A stretch of DNA of 9,441 nucleotides from JAVBNJ01 sp031551625. Its GTDB lineage: Bacteria > Bacteroidota > Bacteroidia > Bacteroidales > UBA932. Numbering within the stretch: the first letter of the stretch is position 1; the number at the start of each line of letters is the position of its first letter. Under the pieces are notes generated by a model. It searched no databases and was not told where the DNA came from. It saw nothing but the letters and a program-made list of their open reading frames with translations. The position numbers were made by a program, and so were the translations under genes. Shown in pieces: positions 1 to 6,239 of the stretch. The stretch spans positions 1 through 9,441 of the forward strand of contig JAVBNJ010000012.1 in assembly GCA_031551625.1 (NCBI GenBank), given 5' to 3'.

Positions 1-148
1 GAGTTTAAAACCTGTTTTTGCAAAATACTGACTCCGTATGTCGATTTAATTACTCGACAACTTGAAAGTCAATAAGGTTATACGTCGTTTTCTTTTTTAG
101 TTCTCGTTTATTTTAAGATTATTATTCTTGTTTGCGTGCAGTGTCGCC

Positions 149-290
149 GCATTACCGCTAACGGACCGGCGGCTGCTTTCGAGCGGGCTTGCGGACGACT
201 AAACTATCCCACGAGACAAAAACTAAAGCAAGCGACAAAAGCTCAAATTACCGACTTCACCCCGCTTGAAAGCAGGCTGTGAGTTGGCAG
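149..290. repeat. Palindromic structured element, left copy
   Basis: This ~142-bp element recurs in the same orientation at 9292-9433. The first 74 aligned bases agree at 64 positions; the rest aligns with one 1-base insertion and one 1-base deletion. It folds as an imperfect palindrome: an inner stem pairs 173-187 with 261-275 (15 pairs, one G-T wobble), and an outer stem pairs 157-162 with 283-288 (6 pairs, one wobble). The spacer between stems is 10 nt on the 5' side and 7 nt on the 3' side, the same as in the right copy. The stem pair T179-A269 is G-C in the right copy, so pairing is kept while sequence changes. The loop contains the conserved block CCCACGAGACAAAAA. It contains no long reading frame. 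It could be a non-autonomous mobile repeat, a recombination site or a structured RNA; the sequence does not decide. Confidence 0.75.
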
Positions 291-409
291 CTGTGCATTT
301 CTGTCAGTCGTGGTCTTTATGGCTTCGCCGTGGTCAGTCACATTGTCAAGGTGTACTGTCTCACGGCTTGGCAGCTACTCAATCAGTCTAACCGCTTCGC
401 TGTCTGATA

Positions 410-417
410 CAAAGATA
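410..417 (-). promoter_or_regulatory. Possible promoter reading into the left palindromic element
   Basis: On the minus strand this reads TATCTTTG, a full match to the Bacteroidota -7 consensus TAnnTTTG. No convincing TTG-type -33 box is visible about 20 bp upstream. Transcription from here would run leftward through 400-149 and so through the structured element, with no protein frame in the way. A single 8-bp match in A+T-rich DNA is weak evidence. Confidence 0.3.
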
Positions 418-451
418 CTGTTAATTTTTGTACGGGCGAAGAAGTTATTGC

Positions 452-703
452 AATAGAGAAGTCCGACTTGTCCGTAGAGAACACGAAGTAAAGTTTAGAG
501 AAGCCAAACTACAATTTAGAGAGGGCAGAATGTTCTTTAGAGAACCTCGACTAATATTTAGAGGACATCAACTATAATTTCGAGAAGCTCGAATGAACTT
601 TAGAGAATGGAAAATTGAGTTTAGAGACGGCAAAATATTCTTTAGAGAGAATGAAATTTGATTTAGAGAAGCCAAAGTAAATTTTAGAGAATGGAAAACA
701 AAG
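452..703. repeat. Twelve-unit 21-bp tandem array
   Basis: Twelve consecutive units begin at 452, 473, 494, 515, 536, 557, 578, 599, 620, 641, 662 and 683, each exactly 21 bp with no indel. The core is TTTAGAGA; the first two units keep only TAGAGA. Column 14 is always a purine, column 15 is A in 12 of 12, and column 17 is T in 11 of 12; other columns vary freely. The period equals two DNA helical turns and also seven codons. Read on the plus strand the units give a degenerate heptad close to F-R-E-x-[KR]-[LIVM]-x, but stops occur in the units at 557 and 641. The minus strand gives xxxxFSK-type heptads, also with stops. The array ends where the terminator hairpin begins. Confidence 0.9.
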
Positions 704-735
704 CCACCTAAATTTGTATAGGGTTTTAGGTGGCT
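702..735 (-). terminator. Rho-independent terminator of the 750-1478 gene
   Basis: An 11-bp perfect inverted repeat (AGCCACCTAAA at 702-712, TTTAGGTGGCT at 725-735) surrounds a 12-nt loop. On the minus strand the hairpin lies 14 bp after the stop codon at 750 and is followed by the T-rich run TTTGTTTTCC. That T-rich tail comes from the last unit of the 21-bp array. Position, stem strength and tail all fit an intrinsic terminator for the minus-strand gene. Confidence 0.85.
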
Positions 736-749
736 CATGAGTTGTTAGG

Positions 750-1478
750 CTACTGTGCTTGTTGTTCTTCTTTTGCAACTCGGGCAGCGGCGTTGAGTTT
801 GTTGCGAATTTTGTTGTACGAGAATTCGGCTTGGCGGTTGGGGTCGCCTTTGAAGAAGTTGTGGGCAATTTTTGCAATGCTTATTACTTCGTCGTAAATG
901 GCGTTGAACTCGCGTACGGCTTCTTCAGTTACGAGTTTGCGGCTACCTTTGAGGGTTTCCTGTGTGATGTTGGCCGATGAAAGTTGGTCGGCGTATGACG
1001 AAAGGCGCGAAAGGGTTTGAGGGTCGGTGCCTTTAGACATTATTTCGTTGCTTAGTTCGGCCGAGAGGTTGGCGCGATAACGGTAGAGCATTTGTATTAA
1101 ACCCTCTTGGTCTTTGGATTGCGCTTGTTTGTAAAAATCGGTGTAGCCTAATTCTTTAAGGATTTCATCGCGGCGTTTTTTGTCGGTTTTAAAATCTTCT
1201 TCGATTTGGATTTTGAGTTCTGCTAAGTCGGCGAGGGCTTGGGTTTGGATTTGTGATACGGTTTGTGTAGCGCGGCGTTGTTCGGATGCGCTGTCGATAC
1301 CCAAGAATTGGCGAAATGCATTGTCGATACGTGTTTTGGCAGTATCGAAATAGGGTGCTTGCCAAGTGCTGCGTTTGTTTGCCAAAAAACCTTGGTTGGC
1401 AATGGCATTTTCGATAATGGTGGCGCATACGGTAAGCATGTCCACATCTTTTCCTTGATAATTACGGGTTGTTGTCAT
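750..1478 (-). CDS. Hypothetical helical protein, 242 aa
   Basis: I do not recognise this family. The 242-residue product has no signal peptide, no membrane segment and no obvious catalytic motif. It is rich in Ala, Gln, Glu, Lys and Arg and is probably almost all alpha-helical. Residues about 60-110 (charged, with LAELKIQIEEDF) could form a helical hairpin or short coiled coil. The C-terminus is basic then Gln-rich (ARVAKEEQQAQ). The start at 1478 is the first ATG in the frame and follows an A+T-rich leader without a Shine-Dalgarno sequence, as is normal in Bacteroidota. The gene is 108 bp downstream of the AraC gene on the same strand and has its own terminator at 702-735. I saw no perfect TAnnTTTG box in the gap, so its promoter is unresolved. 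Absence of frame damage over 729 bp supports a real gene. Confidence 0.85.
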   Translation of the reverse strand: MTTTRNYQGKDVDMLTVCATIIENAIANQGFLANKRSTWQAPYFDTAKTRIDNAFRQFLGIDSASEQRRATQTVSQIQTQALADLAELKIQIEEDFKTDKKRRDEILKELGYTDFYKQAQSKDQEGLIQMLYRYRANLSAELSNEIMSKGTDPQTLSRLSSYADQLSSANITQETLKGSRKLVTEEAVREFNAIYDEVISIAKIAHNFFKGDPNRQAEFSYNKIRNKLNAAARVAKEEQQAQ

Positions 1479-1586
1479 GAGATTAGATTTTAAATGAATA
1501 TTTGGTTTAAAACTATTTTACTTTGCTGTAAAATTTTCCAATGTAGGCGGTGTTAGGTTTTAAATTGAAATTATCGACCTTCCAAA

Positions 1587-2459
1587 TTAAGAACCCGACA
1601 AATCCTTAATATACGTTCGATATTCGGGAATGCTTTTACCTGTGTGTTTTTTGAATAGGCGTGAAAAGTATTCCGGGTCGTTGTAGTTCAGGTCGTAGGC
1701 CAGTTCTTTGATGGAATAGTTTTGAAAGTATAATTTACGTTGCGCTTCGAGCATAAGCCGGTTGGTCAGGTAGGTTTTCGGCGAAACACCGCATTGGGTC
1801 TTTACCAAATGGTATAGCGCATTGGTATTTATTCCCAGCTTTTCGGCCATTTTTTCTACTGTAGGTTGTTCTGTAAATTGTTCTTCAATATAATTTTTGA
1901 ATGCAATTAAAAGCGACAGGTTTTCTTTGGTATGCGGCATTGATTCAGCATTCTTGAAATAAGCAATGTTGCATTCGGTAAGGAAGGCATTCAGGTAGAT
2001 GAGCACTAATTCGGTGGGCGCATTTCTGTCTTGCAATAAATTTTCCAATTGTTGCAAACAGCCTTCCATACGTTGTGTGGCATTGGCATCCAAACTAACA
2101 ACCGGTTTGTCCAAGGGGTCGATGAAAAAAGAAAACCCGGCTGAAAAATAACTTGCCAATTCTTCGCCGAAACTCAAGTGATAGAATACGGCATCGTTAG
2201 TTGCATTTTTTTCCGTAGTGTGGACTTGCCAGGGCGTTGCAAACAATAGTTGATTGCCGGTTAACTGGAAGTCTTGAAAATCCAGCATTTTGGTCATACT
2301 ACCCCGGACTACCAGCAAAACATAATATATGTTGGTAGGAACCGGTTTGTCAAAAATATCGAGTATTTCCTGGCTCACCGATTTGTGAAAAGGGGCTTTT
2401 ACCCTTATTCGCAAATCTTTATGCTGCGATATGTTGTCTAAAATGGTTTCCTTTTTCAT
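1587..2459 (-). CDS. AraC-family transcriptional regulator
   Basis: This 290-residue DNA-binding protein has the usual AraC layout: an N-terminal cupin-like sensing domain (about 15-165) and a C-terminal double helix-turn-helix domain (about 183-285). HTH1 is near 201-222 (VEKMAEKLGINTNALYHLVK). HTH2 is near 250-271 with the family-typical SIKELAYDLNYNDPEYFSRL, followed by the signature KKHTGKSIPEYR. Length is normal for the family. The ligand cannot be predicted. It lies downstream of the metabolic genes on the same strand, behind its own promoter box (TAAATTTG, 2493-2500), and that promoter shares a 27-bp module with the neighbouring hydrolase gene, so coordinated control or autoregulation is plausible. 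The last residues (DLSGS) recur in a gene remnant at 9123-9194. The family call is secure; the regulon is inferred. Confidence 0.95.
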   Translation of the reverse strand: MKKETILDNISQHKDLRIRVKAPFHKSVSQEILDIFDKPVPTNIYYVLLVVRGSMTKMLDFQDFQLTGNQLLFATPWQVHTTEKNATNDAVFYHLSFGEELASYFSAGFSFFIDPLDKPVVSLDANATQRMEGCLQQLENLLQDRNAPTELVLIYLNAFLTECNIAYFKNAESMPHTKENLSLLIAFKNYIEEQFTEQPTVEKMAEKLGINTNALYHLVKTQCGVSPKTYLTNRLMLEAQRKLYFQNYSIKELAYDLNYNDPEYFSRLFKKHTGKSIPEYRTYIKDLSGS

Positions 2460-2491
2460 ACGTAATTACCTGTCATAATTGTTATTTGGCT

Positions 2492-2518
2492 GCAAATTTA
2501 CGTTTAAAATTCTTATCA
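2492..2518 (-). promoter_or_regulatory. Promoter module of the AraC gene (copy 1)
   Basis: On the minus strand this 27-bp stretch begins TGATAAGAATTT and ends GTAAATTTGC, including TAAATTTG (2493-2500), a full match to the Bacteroidota -7 box, 33 nt before the AraC start codon. It matches 25 of 27 bases at 3641-3667 upstream of the hydrolase gene. The first three bases (TGA) are also the stop codon of that hydrolase. No TTG-type -33 box is visible; the conserved upstream half may stand in for it or be a regulator site. Confidence 0.65.
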
Positions 2519-3622
2519 CTTCGTCCACCATTTCTCAAAAACTTCTGTCGTGTCGTTCAAGTGCAGCGGCTGCCCAATCATTGGGGTTTTCAGATTCAGA
2601 GAATCTTTTTCGGTAGCAGCGAAAATAGTATCCAACGGCTCATTCCACGAGTGTTTGCTCAATGCATATTTCGAATTGTGTACAGTCATTACCCGCTTTG
2701 CGTTTAAGTCCTTTATAGCATTAACCAAATCGCCGGGCAGCATGTGAATGTATTTCCAGTTTTCACTGTATTGTCCGTTTTCCATAATCGCGAGGTCTAT
2801 CTCGAACTGTTGTCCGATGCCGGCAAAATGGGTGTCGTAACCACTGTCGCCGCTCAGGTAGATATTCCGCGAAGGCGTTTGCAGCATGAACGATGCCCAC
2901 AAGGTTTTATTGGGTGAAAAGCTGCGTCCCGAAAAATGACGGGCAGGCAGGCAATGAATCGTAAACCCGCTGTCGATAACCGTATGCTCGTGCCAATCCA
3001 TTTCAATAATACGCTCTTTATCGTATCCCCAATGTTCAAAATGCTCACCCACGCCAAGCGGACAAATCACATTTTCGACCTTGTCTTTTATCCGTTTGAC
3101 TGTTTTGTAATCCAAGTGGTCGTAATGGTCGTGCGTGATAATCAGAAAATCAATGTCGGGAATGTCGTCGGGCATATAGCTATTTGTACCTTTGAACGGC
3201 TTGTTGATAAATGATACCGGTGCGGCATTGAATAGTACAGGGTCAATTAGAAACCGCTTACCATTGGTTTGCATAAACAACGATGAATGCCCCAGCCAAA
3301 CCAATACGTCTTCGTTGCGTTCAAACTGTGCAAGGTTGGTTTTTACTGTTGGCAAATCCGTATCGGGTTTTCGATTTTTCACTTTACGGAACAGCATGTC
3401 GGACATCACGCTGAATCTCGATTTCTCGGATGTCATGTGTTCCGTAGGCGAAAGATTATGGAACTGACCTTCGCGATAGTTAGGCGATTTTTTTATGCGT
3501 TCCAACCGCTCACCCCGAGGCGAACGCCCGAATGCCGGTTGGTTAAAAAACACAACCATTGCAATGGAAATGGCTACTATTCCTGATATTGTTATGTACA
3601 TGATATGTTTCTTTTTCTTCAT
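2516..3622 (-). CDS. Membrane-anchored metallo-beta-lactamase-fold hydrolase (UlaG/NAPE-PLD/RomA-like)
   Basis: This 368-residue protein starts with a basic stretch and one hydrophobic segment (about 8-26), so it is probably exported and held at the inner membrane or cleaved near residue 32. The metallo-beta-lactamase domain (about 105-360) has all the metal-binding motifs: GHSS (111-114), LIDPV, HDHYDH (164-169), PARHFSGR with H229, SGDSGYDTHF with D259, and H315 in TVHNSKYAL. This motif set fits the Lactamase_B_2 group, which includes UlaG-like lactonases, RomA and N-acyl-phosphatidylethanolamine phospholipase D. The substrate cannot be assigned; phosphoester and lactone hydrolysis are both possible. 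Length is typical of anchored members. It has its own promoter module and sits between the broken signal-peptide gene and the AraC gene. The start at 3622 leaves only 19 nt after the -7 box, so the leader is short; Met8 is the alternative start. Confidence 0.93.
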   Translation of the reverse strand: MKKKKHIMYITISGIVAISIAMVVFFNQPAFGRSPRGERLERIKKSPNYREGQFHNLSPTEHMTSEKSRFSVMSDMLFRKVKNRKPDTDLPTVKTNLAQFERNEDVLVWLGHSSLFMQTNGKRFLIDPVLFNAAPVSFINKPFKGTNSYMPDDIPDIDFLIITHDHYDHLDYKTVKRIKDKVENVICPLGVGEHFEHWGYDKERIIEMDWHEHTVIDSGFTIHCLPARHFSGRSFSPNKTLWASFMLQTPSRNIYLSGDSGYDTHFAGIGQQFEIDLAIMENGQYSENWKYIHMLPGDLVNAIKDLNAKRVMTVHNSKYALSKHSWNEPLDTIFAATEKDSLNLKTPMIGQPLHLNDTTEVFEKWWTK

Positions 3623-3640
3623 ATGACATCCGATGTGTTC

Positions 3641-3667
3641 GCAAATTTACGCTTTAAATTCTTATCA
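3641..3667 (-). promoter_or_regulatory. Promoter module of the hydrolase gene (copy 2)
   Basis: This is the second copy of the 27-bp module seen at 2492-2518, with two mismatches. On the minus strand it reads TGATAAGAATTT then AAAGCGTAAATTTGC and contains the -7 box TAAATTTG (3642-3649), 19 nt before the hydrolase start codon. It begins a few bases after the stop codon of the truncated reading frame at 3672-3749. The match beyond the -7 box points to a shared operator or to duplication of the promoter. Confidence 0.65.
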
Positions 3668-3671
3668 TTTA

Positions 3672-3749
3672 TCAAGCATTATTGGTATTCTGCGCTTTTG
3701 AAGCGCCTGCCAATAGTAGGATTGTAAAAAACAAAATGGTTTTCCGCAT
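3672..3749 (-). pseudogene. Truncated exported-protein gene (signal peptide only)
   Basis: Five bases after the aldo/keto reductase stop codon a 25-codon frame starts with ATG. It encodes a complete signal peptide: basic start (MRKT), hydrophobic core (ILFFTILLLAGAS), cut site KA|QN after about residue 19, then TNNA and a TGA stop. This is the same design as the exported neighbours (A|Q cut, polar residues after it), and the tight spacing is that of a translated operon gene. No mature domain follows: the stop abuts the promoter module of the next gene. The simplest reading is the 5' remnant of an exported-protein gene whose body was deleted when the hydrolase and its promoter came to lie here. 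A genuine secreted micropeptide is possible but less likely. What the lost protein was cannot be told. Confidence 0.6.
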
Positions 3750-3754
3750 GATTT

Positions 3755-4744
3755 TTATTGCCCCGGCCTTTTGAATAGCCCGTTTTTATATAGATTCATT
3801 TCCAACATCGAAGAAGTAGATGCCAATTCTTTTGGGATGATTTGTTCGATGCGCTGTAAATCGTCTTTAGTAAGTTCTACATCGTCTGCTTTTATAGTAT
3901 CGTAAAGTTGTTCTACTCTGCGCGAACCAACCAAAGCCAAGATATCGTTGCCTTGCGCCAGCACCCAAGCAATGGCCAATTGTTGTACGGATATTCCTTT
4001 TTCATCGGCCATGATTTTCAGTTCATCCATGCGGGGCATCAGTTGGTTCAGGTTCTCGACAGCCGCCGGAAGCATTCGCCTGCTTAGCATGGCTAATTTT
4101 TCTTGCGGATTGCGGCTTCCGATAAGCCCGTGATATAAAATTCCAAATGCCACAATGCCGATTTCCAGTTCACGGGCTGTGGGAATCAATGTATTTTCGA
4201 TACTGCGGTTGAGCAACGAATATTGCACTTCGACCAGCGAAATGGGGTGCGTGGCATGCGCACGGCGCAATGTTTCGGCGCCTACTTCCGACACGCCGAT
4301 GTGGCGCACATACCCTGCCTTAACCATGTCGGCTACTGCGCCAATGGTTTCTTCGACCGGAATAGCCGGATTGATACGTGCCGGTTGGTACAAATCGACA
4401 TAATCCGTTCCCAATCGTTTTAGCGTATAAGCCAAGTAGTTTTTTACATGTTCCGGGCGCGTATCTATTCCGTAATACATACCGTCGGGCGCTACCATGC
4501 TGCCGAATTTCACGGCAATGAAAATATCTTCGCGACGGCGGGTTTTCAATGCTTCGCAGATAAGCATTTCGTGGGCGCCGCTGTCGTAAAAATCGCCGGT
4601 GTTCAGGTAGTTTATTCCGCTGTCCATAGCAGCATGAATGACGTGGATGCCTTCCGCTTCTTCGGCGGCATTGCTTACCGCACTATGGCCAAGGCCTAGA
4701 CGGGAAAGTGTCATGTTTTTATTAGGTACATTCAAATTTTTCAT
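3755..4744 (-). CDS. Aldo/keto reductase
   Basis: This 329-residue cytoplasmic NAD(P)H-dependent oxidoreductase has a TIM barrel spanning nearly the whole chain and no signal peptide. Family landmarks are SRLGLGHSAVS near the N-terminus, NTGDFYDSG with the catalytic Tyr53, AVKFG with Lys79, LKRLGTDYVDLYQPARINP, VEETIGAVADMVKAGYVRHIGVSE, and near residues 278-282 ALVGSRR, a cofactor-phosphate loop. Two tetrad positions differ from textbook members: the Asp of the usual DTG/DTA motif is Asn48, and the usual His falls on Ala122 in YQPAR. From memory YQPAR marks a known subfamily, whereas Asn48 looks less usual. The gene is 75 bp downstream of the NTF2-like gene at 4820 and 5 bp upstream of the broken signal-peptide gene. 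It is the only apparently cytosolic enzyme of the cluster. Reductase activity towards a small carbonyl compound is inferred; the substrate is unknown. Confidence 0.93.
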   Translation of the reverse strand: MKNLNVPNKNMTLSRLGLGHSAVSNAAEEAEGIHVIHAAMDSGINYLNTGDFYDSGAHEMLICEALKTRRREDIFIAVKFGSMVAPDGMYYGIDTRPEHVKNYLAYTLKRLGTDYVDLYQPARINPAIPVEETIGAVADMVKAGYVRHIGVSEVGAETLRRAHATHPISLVEVQYSLLNRSIENTLIPTARELEIGIVAFGILYHGLIGSRNPQEKLAMLSRRMLPAAVENLNQLMPRMDELKIMADEKGISVQQLAIAWVLAQGNDILALVGSRRVEQLYDTIKADDVELTKDDLQRIEQIIPKELASTSSMLEMNLYKNGLFKRPGQ

Positions 4745-4819
4745 GTGATTTTATTTTACTATTGCTATATATTCTTGAATTTTAAATTCTTTTGTCTTTC
4801 TGCTGTAAGCAAATTCTTT

Positions 4820-5524
4820 TTATTCTTTGCTCAACCATTCGTCCGTTTCGCGATACAGCTTTTCCACCAAATCCGGGCGGTCGATTCCGGGTAAATTTTC
4901 TGCAATCGTCATTCCGCTTCGTTTTCCCATATAAATCATAGCGCCGTAGCTTGTCCTGTATTGCGCTATTTCTTCTGCCGGAATATTGATGTTGGCATTC
5001 GGAACCACAGGAATAATAGCATCCTTTTGATAAATGGACTCGAATGAAACGATGTACCATTGTCCGTCTATTTTTTGTGTGCGGAATATAAGCATGGCAT
5101 CTGAAGAGACTTCTACCGGATATCCGTCAATCACGTGCCGCATTTGAACGGTTGTCATCATGGTCGCGACGGCTTTGCTTCCTTTGAGCCAAACGTCCGT
5201 ATTGTAAATTTTATGCGGGGCGAATTGTGTCATTTTGCTCGACGCATCTACAAATCCGTGTCCGCTGCCCTGATACCACGAGATGTTTACGCGCGAATCA
5301 TCGGCATAACATTTCTTCATTTCGTCCCAAAGGGCATTATCGCGGCAAAAGCGCTCGAATTCGACCAATTCTTTTATACTTGCCTTGTCTGCCATATCCT
5401 GCTGATTGGTTACAACCGGCCGTTTGAGTATTGTTTTATATTTTTCCATATTGTTTTCTTGCGCTGTTACCACGCCTGCCGACAAAATGCCGCATGTGAT
5501 AAGCAAAATTCGGATTGTTTTCAT
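4820..5524 (-). CDS. Exported SnoaL/NTF2-like protein (paralogue A)
   Basis: This 234-residue protein has a signal peptide (1-21, MKTIRILLITCGILSAGVVTA, cut before QENN) and a SnoaL/NTF2-like cone-shaped domain (about 45-180) of the kind found in polyketide cyclases and small dehydratases. Support comes from DKASIKELVEFERFCRDNALWDEMKKCYADD (read in two parts around residues 46-76), then SWYQGSGHGFVDA and the beta-rich DGQWYIVSFESIY. A C-terminal extension ends GIDRPDLVEKLY...WLSKE. It is clearly a paralogue of the next gene upstream (5535-6218), sharing the ASI-L-ER, CYA-D, SW-G-FV and G-DRP-V-Y-WL landmarks. The two genes are 10 bp apart, so they are co-translated. No function is assignable: the fold binds many small molecules and may be enzymatic or a pure binding protein. 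Confidence 0.9.
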   Translation of the reverse strand: MKTIRILLITCGILSAGVVTAQENNMEKYKTILKRPVVTNQQDMADKASIKELVEFERFCRDNALWDEMKKCYADDSRVNISWYQGSGHGFVDASSKMTQFAPHKIYNTDVWLKGSKAVATMMTTVQMRHVIDGYPVEVSSDAMLIFRTQKIDGQWYIVSFESIYQKDAIIPVVPNANINIPAEEIAQYRTSYGAMIYMGKRSGMTIAENLPGIDRPDLVEKLYRETDEWLSKE

Positions 5525-5534
5525 GGTTTAGTTT

Positions 5535-6218
5535 TTATTGGTTGAGCCAGTCGAATTCCGCATCGTAGATTCGCTTGACTTCTTCCGGCCGGTCAGTACC
5601 TTCAAGGTCTTGGCTGATGCTGCCGCCAGCAAGCAAGCGAGTATAGGCCAGCCAGCGATACGAGCGGCGAAGGCCTTTTACATCCTCGGGATTAATCTTC
5701 AAATCCTGTCCCGGAATAGCAGGCGCCAGTTCGTCGGACTCATTGATGCTTGTCATCGAAGTGATTTTCCATTCGCCGTTGCGCTTTTCTACGCGATACA
5801 GCAGTCGCATATAGGACGTGAGCACCGCTTCGACATCGTTTACATACACGCCACGAGTGGTGGTGGTAGGATATTCGACAAAGGCTTTGTCGCCATTCTG
5901 ATAGATGAGCGCACCGCCACAGCGGTTCACGTTAGGCAGTTCTTCTACCATTTCTGTGGTGGTCTGGCCTACGAATGTACTCACTCCGCCACTTTGCCAG
6001 CTGGTGTGGATTTGCGCATCCTCGGCATAGCACATCGCAAGTTCTTCGTTGCGGTGGCTTACACGGTACATTCTTTCCGTCACAATTAGATTGTTGATTG
6101 ATGCATAATCTGTCACAATTGTAGTATTTACATGATTATTTTTTTTAGTAGAAGGGGATTGCGCCGACAGGCTTCCGGCAAGCAATGCCATAAACAGGAA
6201 TGCGGGTACTATTTTCAT
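5535..6218 (-). CDS. Exported SnoaL/NTF2-like protein (paralogue B)
   Basis: This 227-residue protein has a signal peptide (1-19, ending GSLSA, cut before QSPST), a polar linker (STKKNNHVNTT) and a SnoaL/NTF2-like domain (about 38-175). Landmarks are YASINNLIVTERMYRVS, LAMCYAEDAQIHTSW, GGVSTFVGQ and NGEWKITSMTSIN. The C-terminal extension (GTDRPEEVKRIYDAEFDWL) matches that of the gene at 4820-5524, which shows the extension is part of the shared subfamily and not random. Spacing is 10 bp to the downstream paralogue and 21 bp to the upstream NTF2-like gene, so all three lie in one operon. The pair probably arose by tandem duplication and has diverged far, which suggests different ligands or a heteromer; that is inference. 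Confidence 0.9.
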   Translation of the reverse strand: MKIVPAFLFMALLAGSLSAQSPSTKKNNHVNTTIVTDYASINNLIVTERMYRVSHRNEELAMCYAEDAQIHTSWQSGGVSTFVGQTTTEMVEELPNVNRCGGALIYQNGDKAFVEYPTTTTRGVYVNDVEAVLTSYMRLLYRVEKRNGEWKITSMTSINESDELAPAIPGQDLKINPEDVKGLRRSYRWLAYTRLLAGGSISQDLEGTDRPEEVKRIYDAEFDWLNQ

Positions 6219-6239
6219 TGTTTCAAATTATTTAGATAA

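Larger units (their letters stand above)
1..749. other. Left non-coding flank
   Basis: No convincing gene is seen in these 749 bases on either strand. From left to right the region holds plain A+T-rich sequence with a small hairpin (6-bp arms 39-44 and 54-59, no T-run), a ~142-bp palindromic element, an unassigned stretch (291-451) with a 9-bp direct repeat TTGGCAGCT at 284 and 368 and a possible minus-strand promoter box, a 21-bp tandem array, and an intrinsic terminator. The individual parts are listed separately. Confidence 0.7.

Noticed and set aside
1..75. A 24-codon open frame entering from the left edge and ending in TAA at 73-75
   Set aside because: Too short in A+T-rich DNA, with no recognisable protein; cannot be told from chance.
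149..290. Calling the palindromic element an integron attC site
   Set aside because: The terminal boxes match the RYYYAAC/GTTRRRY consensus at only 5 of 7 positions, no integrase is present, and the interval is not cassette-like. Kept only as an alternative.
452..703. CRISPR array
   Set aside because: Units are 21 bp end to end with a short degenerate core and no separate spacers; no cas genes are near.
572..877. A 101-codon minus-strand frame with FSK heptads
   Set aside because: Its first part is an out-of-frame shadow of the 750-1478 gene, it crosses the terminator hairpin, and its heptads only reflect the 21-bp array, whose other units contain stops in this frame.
1515..1534. Inverted repeat ATTTTAC...GTAAAAT as a terminator after the AraC gene
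   Set aside because: The 7-bp stem is nearly all A-T and has no adjacent T-run on the minus strand; too weak to call.
3692..3706. Hairpin GCGCTT-TTG-AAGCGC as a terminator after the aldo/keto reductase
   Set aside because: No T-run follows on either strand, and it lies within the codons around the signal-peptide cut site.
5538..6089. A 183-codon plus-strand frame opposite an NTF2-like gene
   Set aside because: It is antisense to a clearly coding, domain-bearing gene and shows no recognisable protein features.
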